From: Fibrobacter sp.
Lineage (GTDB): Bacteria; Fibrobacterota; Fibrobacteria; Fibrobacterales; Fibrobacteraceae
Assembly (NCBI GenBank): GCA_012515825.1
Contig: JAAYXQ010000170.1
Span: 1-10,001 of the forward strand
DNA: 10,001 nt
Reading direction: 5' to 3'
Shown here: piece after piece, positions 1 through 6,251 of the stretch
Numbering within the stretch: the first letter of the stretch is position 1
Layout: each line of letters begins with the position of its first letter
The notes under the pieces: generated by a model
The model's input: only the letters and a program-made list of their open reading frames with translations
Database searches by the model: none
Told to the model about the DNA's origin: nothing
Translations under genes and position numbers: made by a program

Positions 1-81
1 AAAAAGCAGAATTAATAACAAGAATACCCCTAAATAAAATAATCGAATAAATTTTTACGGTATGATTTCGAGGTATGATAC

Positions 82-115
82 AAAAAAAGCAAGTTCATAA
101 AAATGATGAACTTGC
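82..115 (-). terminator. Intrinsic terminator of the der-plsY-gpsA unit
   Basis: A perfect 10-base-pair stem (GCAAGTTCAT at 89-98 pairing with ATGAACTTGC at 106-115) encloses a 7-base loop. Read on the minus strand, the stem is followed at once by seven T residues (the A run at 82-88). The other side of the hairpin has no T run in the plus direction, so it acts on minus-strand transcription only. It lies about 50 bases past the gpsA stop codon and is the evident end of that transcription unit. Confidence 0.9.
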
Positions 116-163
116 TATAATAAAAAAGTGTTTTTTGAATCGTTCAAGCGTTCAATAATACAA

Positions 164-1174
164 TTACCAAACTTCGGACTTCAATTCTCGCTGCATCAAT
201 TCGTTAATGGACTTTTCAGGAGCTTTTCCATTAAAGAGCGTTTCATAAACAGCATTGACGATAGGCATTTCAACACCTACTTTTTCAGCCAAAGCTTTTG
301 TACTCCTACAAGTAGGCACCCCTTCTGCAATCATTTTCATATGAGAAAGAATTTCGTCTAATGTTTTTCCTTGACCAATTTGTTCCCCAACAAAACGATT
401 ACGGCTATGTGGAGATAAACAGGTGACAATAAGGTCTCCCATGCCTGCAAGACCAGCAAATGTATGCGCATCGGCACCTAAGGCGACCCCTAAACGGCAC
501 ATTTCAGCTTGCCCACGAGTCAAAAGAGCAGCTCGAGTATTATCACCAGCATTAATACCATATAAAACGCCACTGGCAATAGCAATTACGTTTTTTACAG
601 AGCCACATAATTCGACTCCGACAATATCAGAAGACGTATATACTCTTAAATAGGAACAACTCATCGCCGATTGGACAAGCTGAGCGGATTCTTCTGAAGG
701 GCAAGCTGCGACAATCGCTGTATAAATTCGACGAGAAACCTCTTCTGCATGAGAAGGACCACTAAAAGCAACCATTCGATCTGGAGTAAGCCAAGAAACA
801 TTGGATAAAATGACTTCACTCATGCGTTGTAATGTGGATTCTAAAATGCCTTTTGTGGCACAAACCACGACAGGTTTTTTACCATTCGCTGGTGTGATAG
901 CTCCCAATTGTTTTGAAACGCTATCCATAAACTGAGAAGGTACCACAATAAGAATCATGTCAGCGTCGTCTAAAGCAAGAGACATGTCTGTTGTATAAAA
1001 GAATTCTTTAGGAAACACAACGCCTGGAAGTTTATCTTTATACTCATGAAATTCATTTAATATATCGACTTCTTCTTGAGAATGAGTCCAGAAAGAAACT
1101 TTATTTCCATTTTCAAATAAAACGCGACCTAGTGTTAAACCCCAACCACCTGTACCTAATACAGCAACTTTCAT
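164..1174 (-). CDS. gpsA: Glycerol-3-phosphate dehydrogenase [NAD(P)+]
   Basis: Soluble enzyme that reduces dihydroxyacetone phosphate to sn-glycerol-3-phosphate, the backbone of phospholipids. The 336-residue length is normal for the family. An N-terminal Rossmann fold begins with GTGGWG (residues 7-12). The family signatures follow in order: ATKGIL (106-111), SGPSHAEEV (138-146), the catalytic lysine in GSVKNVIAIASG (Lys194), GDNTRAALLTRG (210-221), AGMGDLIVTC (243-252), HSRNR (256-260) and IAEGVPT (282-288). The ATG start at 1174 has a good Shine-Dalgarno sequence (GAGGT) about 8 bases upstream. It is the last gene of the der-plsY-gpsA unit, 40 bases after plsY, whose product uses the glycerol-3-phosphate made here; an intrinsic terminator follows it. 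No odd residues were seen. The assignment is secure; NADH versus NADPH preference cannot be read. Confidence 0.97.
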   Translation of the reverse strand: MKVAVLGTGGWGLTLGRVLFENGNKVSFWTHSQEEVDILNEFHEYKDKLPGVVFPKEFFYTTDMSLALDDADMILIVVPSQFMDSVSKQLGAITPANGKKPVVVCATKGILESTLQRMSEVILSNVSWLTPDRMVAFSGPSHAEEVSRRIYTAIVAACPSEESAQLVQSAMSCSYLRVYTSSDIVGVELCGSVKNVIAIASGVLYGINAGDNTRAALLTRGQAEMCRLGVALGADAHTFAGLAGMGDLIVTCLSPHSRNRFVGEQIGQGKTLDEILSHMKMIAEGVPTCRSTKALAEKVGVEMPIVNAVYETLFNGKAPEKSINELMQRELKSEVW

Positions 1175-1214
1175 ACGTAAAACCTCACTTCAATATCAAT
1201 AATGATATTATAAT

Positions 1215-1898
1215 CTATATCTTTTCTTCTGGAGTTTCCAGTTTTGGCTTCTTTTTAGAACCAAAGCCATTTTCTGTTCCATTCATCAAACGCACAATAT
1301 TAGTTCTGTGTTTGACAATCACAAAAGTGGCAACAACGAGAGCCATTATAAAGATTCCACCGTGTACTTTTGTATCTGGAAAACCTATAAAATAACTGGT
1401 ACCTGAAAGAATAGCGAGTGCAAGGCAAGCACCAATACTACCCACAGAAACATACTTTGTAAATACCACTAAAAGAACCCATACTAAAAAACAAATGGTT
1501 GCCGTTAATGGGGCGAGGGCTAAGAATACACCAAATGCGGTAAGCACCCCTTTTCCGCCTCTAAAGCCTGCAAAACAAGTAAAACTATGACCTAAAATAG
1601 CTAGAAACCCAGCGACTAAAGGTAGCCAGAAATAATCTGGGCCGCCTGCAGCCACAGAAGCATTATTCATCCAAAGCGCAATGGAGGGAGCTAAAAAGCC
1701 TTTTGAAAGATCAATCAGTACAACAGGAAGAGCTGGTTTCCACCCAAGAACTCTAAAAACATTGGTTAGGCCTGCATTTTTAGAACCATGCTCACGTATG
1801 TCTATTTTTTTTACGATTTTCGCGATCCATACTGCTGAAGGGATCGACCCCAACAAATATGCTATTGGAAGACTCAGTAAACTGTTCAAGTTCTTCAT
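1215..1898 (-). CDS. plsY: Glycerol-3-phosphate acyltransferase PlsY (acyl-phosphate dependent)
   Basis: Inner-membrane enzyme that moves an acyl group from acyl-phosphate (made by PlsX, not in this window) to the sn-1 position of glycerol-3-phosphate, giving lysophosphatidate. The protein has 227 residues with about five to six hydrophobic segments (near 5-27, 56-80, 88-109, 118-145, 150-170 and 181-196). PlsY signatures are GSIPSA (17-22), HGSKNAGLTNV (38-48), GHSF followed by GFRGGKG (103-117), and the C-terminal KHRTNI..NGTEN..G (197-213). The first 107 bases overlap the end of der in another frame, so TM1 is encoded inside der. The ATG at 1898 directly abuts its only Shine-Dalgarno-like sequence (AGAAAGG), which is too close for normal initiation. 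A TTG at 1889 (codon 4) is 8 bases from AAAGGA and keeps all of TM1, so it may be the true start. The charged C-terminal tail (GSKKKPKLETPEEK) is probably cytoplasmic. gpsA follows 40 bases later. Confidence 0.96.
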   Translation of the reverse strand: MKNLNSLLSLPIAYLLGSIPSAVWIAKIVKKIDIREHGSKNAGLTNVFRVLGWKPALPVVLIDLSKGFLAPSIALWMNNASVAAGGPDYFWLPLVAGFLAILGHSFTCFAGFRGGKGVLTAFGVFLALAPLTATICFLVWVLLVVFTKYVSVGSIGACLALAILSGTSYFIGFPDTKVHGGIFIMALVVATFVIVKHRTNIVRLMNGTENGFGSKKKPKLETPEEKI

Positions 1899-3234
1899 CC
1901 TTTCTAAGGGTTAATTTTTGATCAAAATTTAATCTCAAAGGAGCGCCTTGTAACTGAAATTCTTCAAAAAAGTTTTTCAATAAGTAGCGCTTATAAGATT
2001 CGTCTACTAATTCAGGTGTTCTTGTTTCAATAGTAATCACTGGAGGTTCTACCATCGTTTGACAAGCTCTAGTTAATACAATAATTCTTGATTGACGTGG
2101 TGGATGCGGTTTTTTTAAGGTTAGGTTTGCAAAAAATTCAGCGACATGATCTCGCCCCAAAACGCGGCGGCAATTAGAATAAACTTTTTTAATTTCATCG
2201 ACTAGGCGATGTACACGCTGACCTTCTTTTGCACTAATGGAAATGATAGGCACCCATTCTAGCATAGGTTCGCGTTCAACCATATCCTTAATCAAGTGAT
2301 CAAAAGACTTCTCGGTTTTATTTTCAAGAATATCCCATTTATTAAGCAGAATGATTAAGCCTTTTCCAGCTTTTCTAATTTCGGTAATAATTCGAAAATC
2401 TTGAACTTCTAAACCGCGAGTTACATCAATCATTAAGACACAAACATCTGAACGACGAATGCTTTCCATCGTTCGCATATTACTAAAAACTTCAACTTCA
2501 TCAGAAACACGGGCTTTCTTACGAAGCCCAGCTGTATCTGTTACAACAAAAGAAGTACCATCGACCTTAAATTGACAATCAATAGAATCTCTAGTTGTTC
2601 CTGGAACATCGGATACTACAGCTCGTTCTTCGTTCAAAATCTTATTTAAGAGCGTGCTCTTACCTGCATTTGGACGGCCTAAAATGGCAAAACGAATAGG
2701 ACGTTCTTCTTGTCTACGAATGGATTTTTCACCTGGAAGAAGTTCTAAGACTTGATCTAGAAGAGAGAGACAAGCATACCCTGTAAGAGCACTAACCGTA
2801 TGAGGAGGGCCAAAACCTAGAGGTAAAAAGTTCCAACTTTCTGTACGATCCGATTCTTTTTCGCTTTTATTGGCAACTAAAATGACTTTTTTTTCTAAAC
2901 GTTTAATCATTCTAGAAAATTGCAAATCCAACTCGGTAATACCAACTCGAACATCCACCATAAATAAAACTAAATCGGAATCTTGCACGGCATTAAAAAT
3001 CTGTACACGAACACTATCAGCCAAAACATCAATAGTGTCATCAGGCAAAAAGCCACCTGTATCAATCAGTATAAATTCTCGATTTTTATAGTTCGCCGTT
3101 TGATAATGGCGATCTCGTGTAACACCGTCACGATCAGACACCACAGCAGCGCGGCGGCCTAAAATACGGTTAAAAAGCGAAGACTTCCCTACATTAGGGC
3201 GTCCAACTATACATACTACAGGTAATTTCATCAC
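1792..3234 (-). CDS. der: Ribosome-assembly GTPase Der (EngA), two tandem G domains
   Basis: Essential GTPase acting in late assembly of the 50S ribosomal subunit. Two G domains are followed by a KH-like domain, the hallmark of Der. Numbering from the GTG: domain 1 has P-loop GRPNVGKS (11-18), DGVTRDR (36-42), DTGG (58-61), NKSE (122-125) and SAL (148-150). Domain 2 has GRPNAGKS (187-194), PGTTRDS (211-217), DTAG (233-236), NKWD (299-302) and SAK (334-336). The KH-like part ends near APLRLNF (431-437). A charged tail of about 40 residues follows, of which the last 35 codons overlap plsY. In G4 of domain 1 the usual NKxD is NKSE. Two starts are possible: GTG at 3234 or the adjacent ATG at 3231. 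There is no Shine-Dalgarno sequence, and a TATATT -10 element ends 6 bases before the GTG, which suggests a leaderless mRNA starting there. First gene of the der-plsY-gpsA unit. Confidence 0.97.
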   Translation of the reverse strand: MMKLPVVCIVGRPNVGKSSLFNRILGRRAAVVSDRDGVTRDRHYQTANYKNREFILIDTGGFLPDDTIDVLADSVRVQIFNAVQDSDLVLFMVDVRVGITELDLQFSRMIKRLEKKVILVANKSEKESDRTESWNFLPLGFGPPHTVSALTGYACLSLLDQVLELLPGEKSIRRQEERPIRFAILGRPNAGKSTLLNKILNEERAVVSDVPGTTRDSIDCQFKVDGTSFVVTDTAGLRKKARVSDEVEVFSNMRTMESIRRSDVCVLMIDVTRGLEVQDFRIITEIRKAGKGLIILLNKWDILENKTEKSFDHLIKDMVEREPMLEWVPIISISAKEGQRVHRLVDEIKKVYSNCRRVLGRDHVAEFFANLTLKKPHPPRQSRIIVLTRACQTMVEPPVITIETRTPELVDESYKRYLLKNFFEEFQLQGAPLRLNFDQKLTLRKDEELEQFTESSNSIFVGVDPFSSMDRENRKKNRHT

Positions 3235-3246
3235 GGCGCTAATATA
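3235..3246 (-). promoter_or_regulatory. Probable -10 element of der, leaderless architecture
   Basis: On the minus strand TATATT (3246-3241) is followed by six bases (AGCGCC) and then the GTGATG that begins der. A transcription start about 7 bases past the -10 would fall on the start codon itself, so the mRNA would have no leader. No Shine-Dalgarno sequence is present. The -35 is poor: ATGACG at 3271-3266 with a 19-base spacer is the best match. The same TTTTCTATATTA string with the same 6-base distance precedes hemN. Confidence 0.5.
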
Positions 3247-3250
3247 GAAA

Positions 3251-3300
3251 AGGATTCTCTAAAATCGTCATTTGCATTATAAAAATAAGAGGATTCTCTA
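3251..3300. repeat. Two exact copies of AGGATTCTCTA in the der promoter region
   Basis: AGGATTCTCTA occurs exactly at 3251-3261 and 3290-3300, a period of 39 bases (close to four helical turns). The der-proximal copy lies within the spacer just upstream of the probable der -10. The same-face spacing and promoter position suggest a binding-site pair for a regulator, but no known consensus is recognised. Confidence 0.45.
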
Positions 3301-3621
3301 CTATAACCTTTTTAATCAGGGAAAATCATTTTTTATTGCTCATTTTGTAAGACTTTTTGCTGAGTATCCATTGTGAAGAAAAGCATATCTATCTTTAAAA
3401 AAGCTTAAAATGAGGTAAAAAAAGCAAAACAATTCAGTTTTTAAGATTTATGAGACTTTTTTATATGTATTTTTAAGAGGAAATAAATCTTGGATCATTC
3501 CAATTAGTGTAAAAACTAAATGGAATCTCTGAAAATTACTTTGGTAGATAGTTTTGTGAAATAGCCAAGTGATTACTGGAAAATTGGCCAAAAAGCCTAG
3601 AAATACATGACAACGCTTCTT

Positions 3622-3650
3622 TTGGCAAAAATATCCTTTTCACATAAGTT
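3622..3650 (+). promoter_or_regulatory. Possible sigma70-type promoter for aroE operon
   Basis: TTGGCA (3622-3627, five of six bases of the -35 consensus) is separated by 17 bases from TAAGTT (3645-3650, a weak -10). It would give a leader of roughly 70 bases before the aroE start. The -35 overlaps the right arm of an inverted repeat (3620-3626). An alternative -35, TTGATA at 3664-3669, lacks a good -10. Tentative. Confidence 0.3.
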
Positions 3651-3717
3651 ATTTTTCAAAATATTGATAATGTCTTTTGAGAGATTCCTTAAAGTTGGAG
3701 ATGCTCCATTAAAAAAC

Positions 3718-3723
3718 AGAGGA
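3718..3723 (+). promoter_or_regulatory. Ribosome-binding site that fixes the GTG start of aroE
   Basis: AGAGGA lies 4 bases before the GTG at 3728. The ATG at 3726 runs straight into a stop (ATGTGA), and the ATG at 3741 is out of frame, so GTG is the only sensible start. Confidence 0.75.
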
Positions 3724-3727
3724 CTAT

Positions 3728-4633
3728 GTGACGCAAATAAATGGCAAAACAAAATTGCTTGGCGTTTTTGGATATCCTATTGAACACTCTCGATCCCCAG
3801 TAATGCAAAATGCTTTACTAAAACATCTGCAAATTAATGCCTCCTATCTCCCTTTTTCTTTTTTACCCGAACACCTTTCAGATGCAGTTCAAGCTTTTCG
3901 TACATTAGGTTTTATTGGAGCAAACATCACCATTCCTTTTAAAGAAAAAATCATCCCTTTTATTGATGAATTAGATTCTTTATCTCATTTTACTGGAAGC
4001 GTGAATACTCTTTATTGGAAAGATGGCATTATTGGTTCAACTTTGATGGGAACGACCACCGACCCTTATGGAGCCATTTTTAATCTTCAAAATGCACTAG
4101 GATCCTCTTTTCAACTAGATTCATCTGTAAATGTTGCTCTTCTTGGCAATGGCGGTGCGGCACGTGCCATTGCCTTTGTTTTAGCTCAAAAAGGCGTTTC
4201 TTTAACGATTGTTTCAAGAAATCAAGCGAAAGGCGAAGCTTTAGTAGATGATCTAACTCAAGCGACGAGCACGAAACCAAAAACTATTTTATTTCAAGAC
4301 TTTGAATCTATTACAGAAAAAATAGATCTAGTAATTAACGCCACTTCTGTGGGGATGTCCCCTTCCATTAATGAAACTCCTTTATTAAAAAATCAAATAC
4401 GCTCTCACCAAATCATATACGATATTGTATATAATCCTCCTGAAACGCTTTTTTTGAAAGAAGCAAAGGCAATTGGTTGCAAAGTGATTCAAGGAACAGG
4501 TATGCTCGCCGCTCAAGGCGCGGCTAGTTTTGCAAAGTGGTTTCCTGCATATTCTACAGAAGAAAATATTCTTAAGAATGCTTTATTTATGAATAACGCC
4601 TTAATCCAAGATGTGGAGATACCTAATGTATAA
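3728..4633 (+). CDS. aroE: Shikimate dehydrogenase (NADP+)
   Basis: Fourth step of the shikimate pathway: reversible NADPH-dependent reduction of 3-dehydroshikimate to shikimate in the cytoplasm. The 301 residues are slightly longer than the usual 270-290. The substrate domain shows GYPIEHSRSPVMQN (15-28, with the two substrate serines Ser21 and Ser23), GANITIPFK (64-72, catalytic Lys72), GSVNT (90-94) and TTDPYG (110-115, catalytic Asp112; the usual Asn of NTD is Thr). The nucleotide domain has GNGGAARA (140-147, usually GAGGAA), SRNQAK (163-168, Arg164 in the position that favours NADP+), NATSVGMSP (204-212) and the C-terminal GTGMLAAQGAASF (256-268, Gln263). It starts with GTG, supported by AGAGGA 4 bases upstream. 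Its end overlaps the aroKB start by 8 bases, so the two are probably co-translated. First gene of the plus-strand aromatic unit, divergent from der. Confidence 0.96.
   Translation: MTQINGKTKLLGVFGYPIEHSRSPVMQNALLKHLQINASYLPFSFLPEHLSDAVQAFRTLGFIGANITIPFKEKIIPFIDELDSLSHFTGSVNTLYWKDGIIGSTLMGTTTDPYGAIFNLQNALGSSFQLDSSVNVALLGNGGAARAIAFVLAQKGVSLTIVSRNQAKGEALVDDLTQATSTKPKTILFQDFESITEKIDLVINATSVGMSPSINETPLLKNQIRSHQIIYDIVYNPPETLFLKEAKAIGCKVIQGTGMLAAQGAASFAKWFPAYSTEENILKNALFMNNALIQDVEIPNV
4614..4617 (+). promoter_or_regulatory. Ribosome-binding site for aroKB, inside the end of aroE
   Basis: GGAG lies 8 bases before the ATG at 4626, whereas the upstream in-frame ATG at 4611 has nothing comparable and itself abuts this element. 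This favours 4626 as the start, and it also gives a protein beginning directly at the shikimate kinase fold. Confidence 0.7.
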
Positions 4634-6251
4634 GCATGTTTATTTTACTGGATTTATGGCTAGTGGTAAAAGCCGTGTGGGACGCCATGTTGCAGAGCGT
4701 TTAAAACGTCCTTTTATAGACACTGATTTTTTAATTTCTGAGCAAGCAAACAAAACTATTTCAGAAATATTCGAACAAGACGGTGAACGCGCTTTTCGGA
4801 AAATGGAACTAGAGCTAATTGAAAAGCTTGCGGCTGACCCTGAACCTAAAGTAATATCTTTAGGTGGCGGAGCCTTAACTCAGCCCTCTGTTGTGAAAGC
4901 CATTCGTCAATCAGGAGTTTTAATTCGCTTATGGGCAGAACCAGATGTTTTATCTGAACGAATTGGAAGAAAAAATAATCGTCCATTGATGGCTGGTCTT
5001 GATGATACTCATCGATTAGAAAAAGTAAAAAAGCTTCTAGAAGAACGAGAAATTTACTATTCAAAAGCTGATTTTAGTGTCGAAAGTTCTAATGAGTATC
5101 CAGAAGAACACGTCACAGAACGAGTGATTCGTCTTTTACTTTTTTGGGAAAGTCATGTATTAAACGTGGAAACGTCATCTGGAGAGCGCTACCCTATTTT
5201 TATAGGAAATAACTTGTTATCAAAGATAGGGATACTTCTTGAAGGCCTTCAATTAATGCCTTCGCATCATTTTTTAATTTGTTCAGATAACACGGTCGCT
5301 AAAGCCCAAAATCAAACGGTTGTACAACTAAGAAACCAAACAGCACAATCCCTTGTTTTTAAATTCAGAGCTGGCGAGATTAATAAAAATTTTAATAGTC
5401 TAAATCAGCTTTACACCTTTATGCTTCGCCGTCATTTTAGTAGAAAGACATGTCTTCTTCAATTTGGTGGTGGTGTTGTAGGAGATATGGCAGGATTTGG
5501 TGCTGCCACATACCAACGAGGGATTCCATTTATCCAGCTTCCTACTACGCTTTTAAGTATGGTGGATAGTTCTGTTGGTGGAAAAGTGGCTGTAAATCAT
5601 CCAGAAGGGAAAAACATGATAGGGGCTTTCTATCAACCGAAAGCCGTGATTTGTGATTTATCTGTTTTATCTACTCTTCCCCACCAAGAATTTTTAGCGG
5701 GACTTGCTGAAATCATCAAATATGGTGTTATTTATGATGCAGCCTTTTTTGATTTTATCGAAAGCCATGTAGATTCTATTCTGAATAAAGATCCTGCTAT
5801 TTTAAAACAACTCATTCAACGAAGCTGTGAAATCAAAGCAGAAGTCGTAGGAATAGATGAGAAAGAAACTGGCCTTAGAGCCATCTTAAATTATGGCCAC
5901 ACTTTTGGTCATGCCATTGAAAAACTTACAGATTACAAAAAGTTTTCTCACGGGATTGCTGTTAGTTTAGGAATGAGAGTCGCTGGTAGAGTTTCTTCTC
6001 TTTTACAACTATGGAATCCTGACGACGAAAAACGTCAAACCGATCTCTTAAATCGATTTGGTTTCCCAGCTTCTTTTAATGTTTCCGCAGAAGAGGCTTG
6101 GAAAGCTATGAGTATTGATAAAAAAGTGGATAAAAATAATCGAAATTATATTCTTCCCCATAAAATAGGTTTTGTAAATAAACACACTAATATTGACGAA
6201 CAGATCATTAACAATGCCTGGGAATCTATCCAGGCAAGAGAGGAACAATGA
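4626..6251 (+). CDS. aroKB: Bifunctional shikimate kinase / 3-dehydroquinate synthase (AroK-AroB fusion)
   Basis: One 541-residue protein joining two shikimate-pathway enzymes. Residues 1-175 are shikimate kinase (step 5): P-loop GFMASGKS (9-16), FIDTD (30-34, substrate Asp32 and Asp34), GERAFRKME (53-61), ISLGGG (77-82), the RPLM lid (119-122) and ERE..YSKAD. From about residue 178 it is 3-dehydroquinate synthase (step 2, DAHP to 3-dehydroquinate, NAD- and metal-dependent): RAGEINKN (248-255), GGGVVGD (281-287), QLPTTLLSMVDSSVGGK (304-320), GKNMIGAFYQP (328-338), AEIIKYG (361-367), and NYGHTFGHA (422-430) with SHG (441-443). The likely metal ligands Glu362, His425 and His442 are present. Both halves look catalytically complete, with only a short linker. 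The start at 4626 is chosen over an in-frame ATG at 4611 because GGAG lies 8 bases before it. It overlaps aroE by 8 bases and the next gene by 4. The same domain order is known in other bacteria, for example Thermotoga. Confidence 0.95.
   Translation: MYKHVYFTGFMASGKSRVGRHVAERLKRPFIDTDFLISEQANKTISEIFEQDGERAFRKMELELIEKLAADPEPKVISLGGGALTQPSVVKAIRQSGVLIRLWAEPDVLSERIGRKNNRPLMAGLDDTHRLEKVKKLLEEREIYYSKADFSVESSNEYPEEHVTERVIRLLLFWESHVLNVETSSGERYPIFIGNNLLSKIGILLEGLQLMPSHHFLICSDNTVAKAQNQTVVQLRNQTAQSLVFKFRAGEINKNFNSLNQLYTFMLRRHFSRKTCLLQFGGGVVGDMAGFGAATYQRGIPFIQLPTTLLSMVDSSVGGKVAVNHPEGKNMIGAFYQPKAVICDLSVLSTLPHQEFLAGLAEIIKYGVIYDAAFFDFIESHVDSILNKDPAILKQLIQRSCEIKAEVVGIDEKETGLRAILNYGHTFGHAIEKLTDYKKFSHGIAVSLGMRVAGRVSSLLQLWNPDDEKRQTDLLNRFGFPASFNVSAEEAWKAMSIDKKVDKNNRNYILPHKIGFVNKHTNIDEQIINNAWESIQAREEQ

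Larger units (their letters stand above)
3247..3727. other. Divergent intergenic region between der and aroE, no gene seen
   Basis: A long gap for so compact a region. No open frame with plausible start, ribosome-binding site and length was found on either strand. It holds the AGGATTCTCTA pair; two related 9-base copies in inverted orientation (GGAATCTCT at 3522-3530 and its complement at 3680-3688); and an inverted repeat GCCAAAA (3587-3593) / TTTTGGC (3620-3626). It also holds a small hairpin TGGAG-ATG-CTCCA (3696-3708), 9 bases before the aroE ribosome-binding site. The rest is unstructured AT-rich sequence. A small RNA or a regulated double promoter are the plausible contents. Confidence 0.6.

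Noticed and set aside
128..361. Plus-strand frame over the end of gpsA, and other frames opposite or out of phase with the eight genes
   Set aside because: They lie within well-supported conserved genes, have no recognisable domains and are shadows of those genes.
4611..4625. ATG at 4611 as aroKB start
   Set aside because: The GGAG ribosome-binding site lies inside this extension and is properly spaced for the ATG at 4626.
4650..4673. Ala in the shikimate kinase P-loop (GFMASGKS) as a lesion
   Set aside because: The general P-loop pattern GxxxxGK[ST] is fully met, so no defect is implied.
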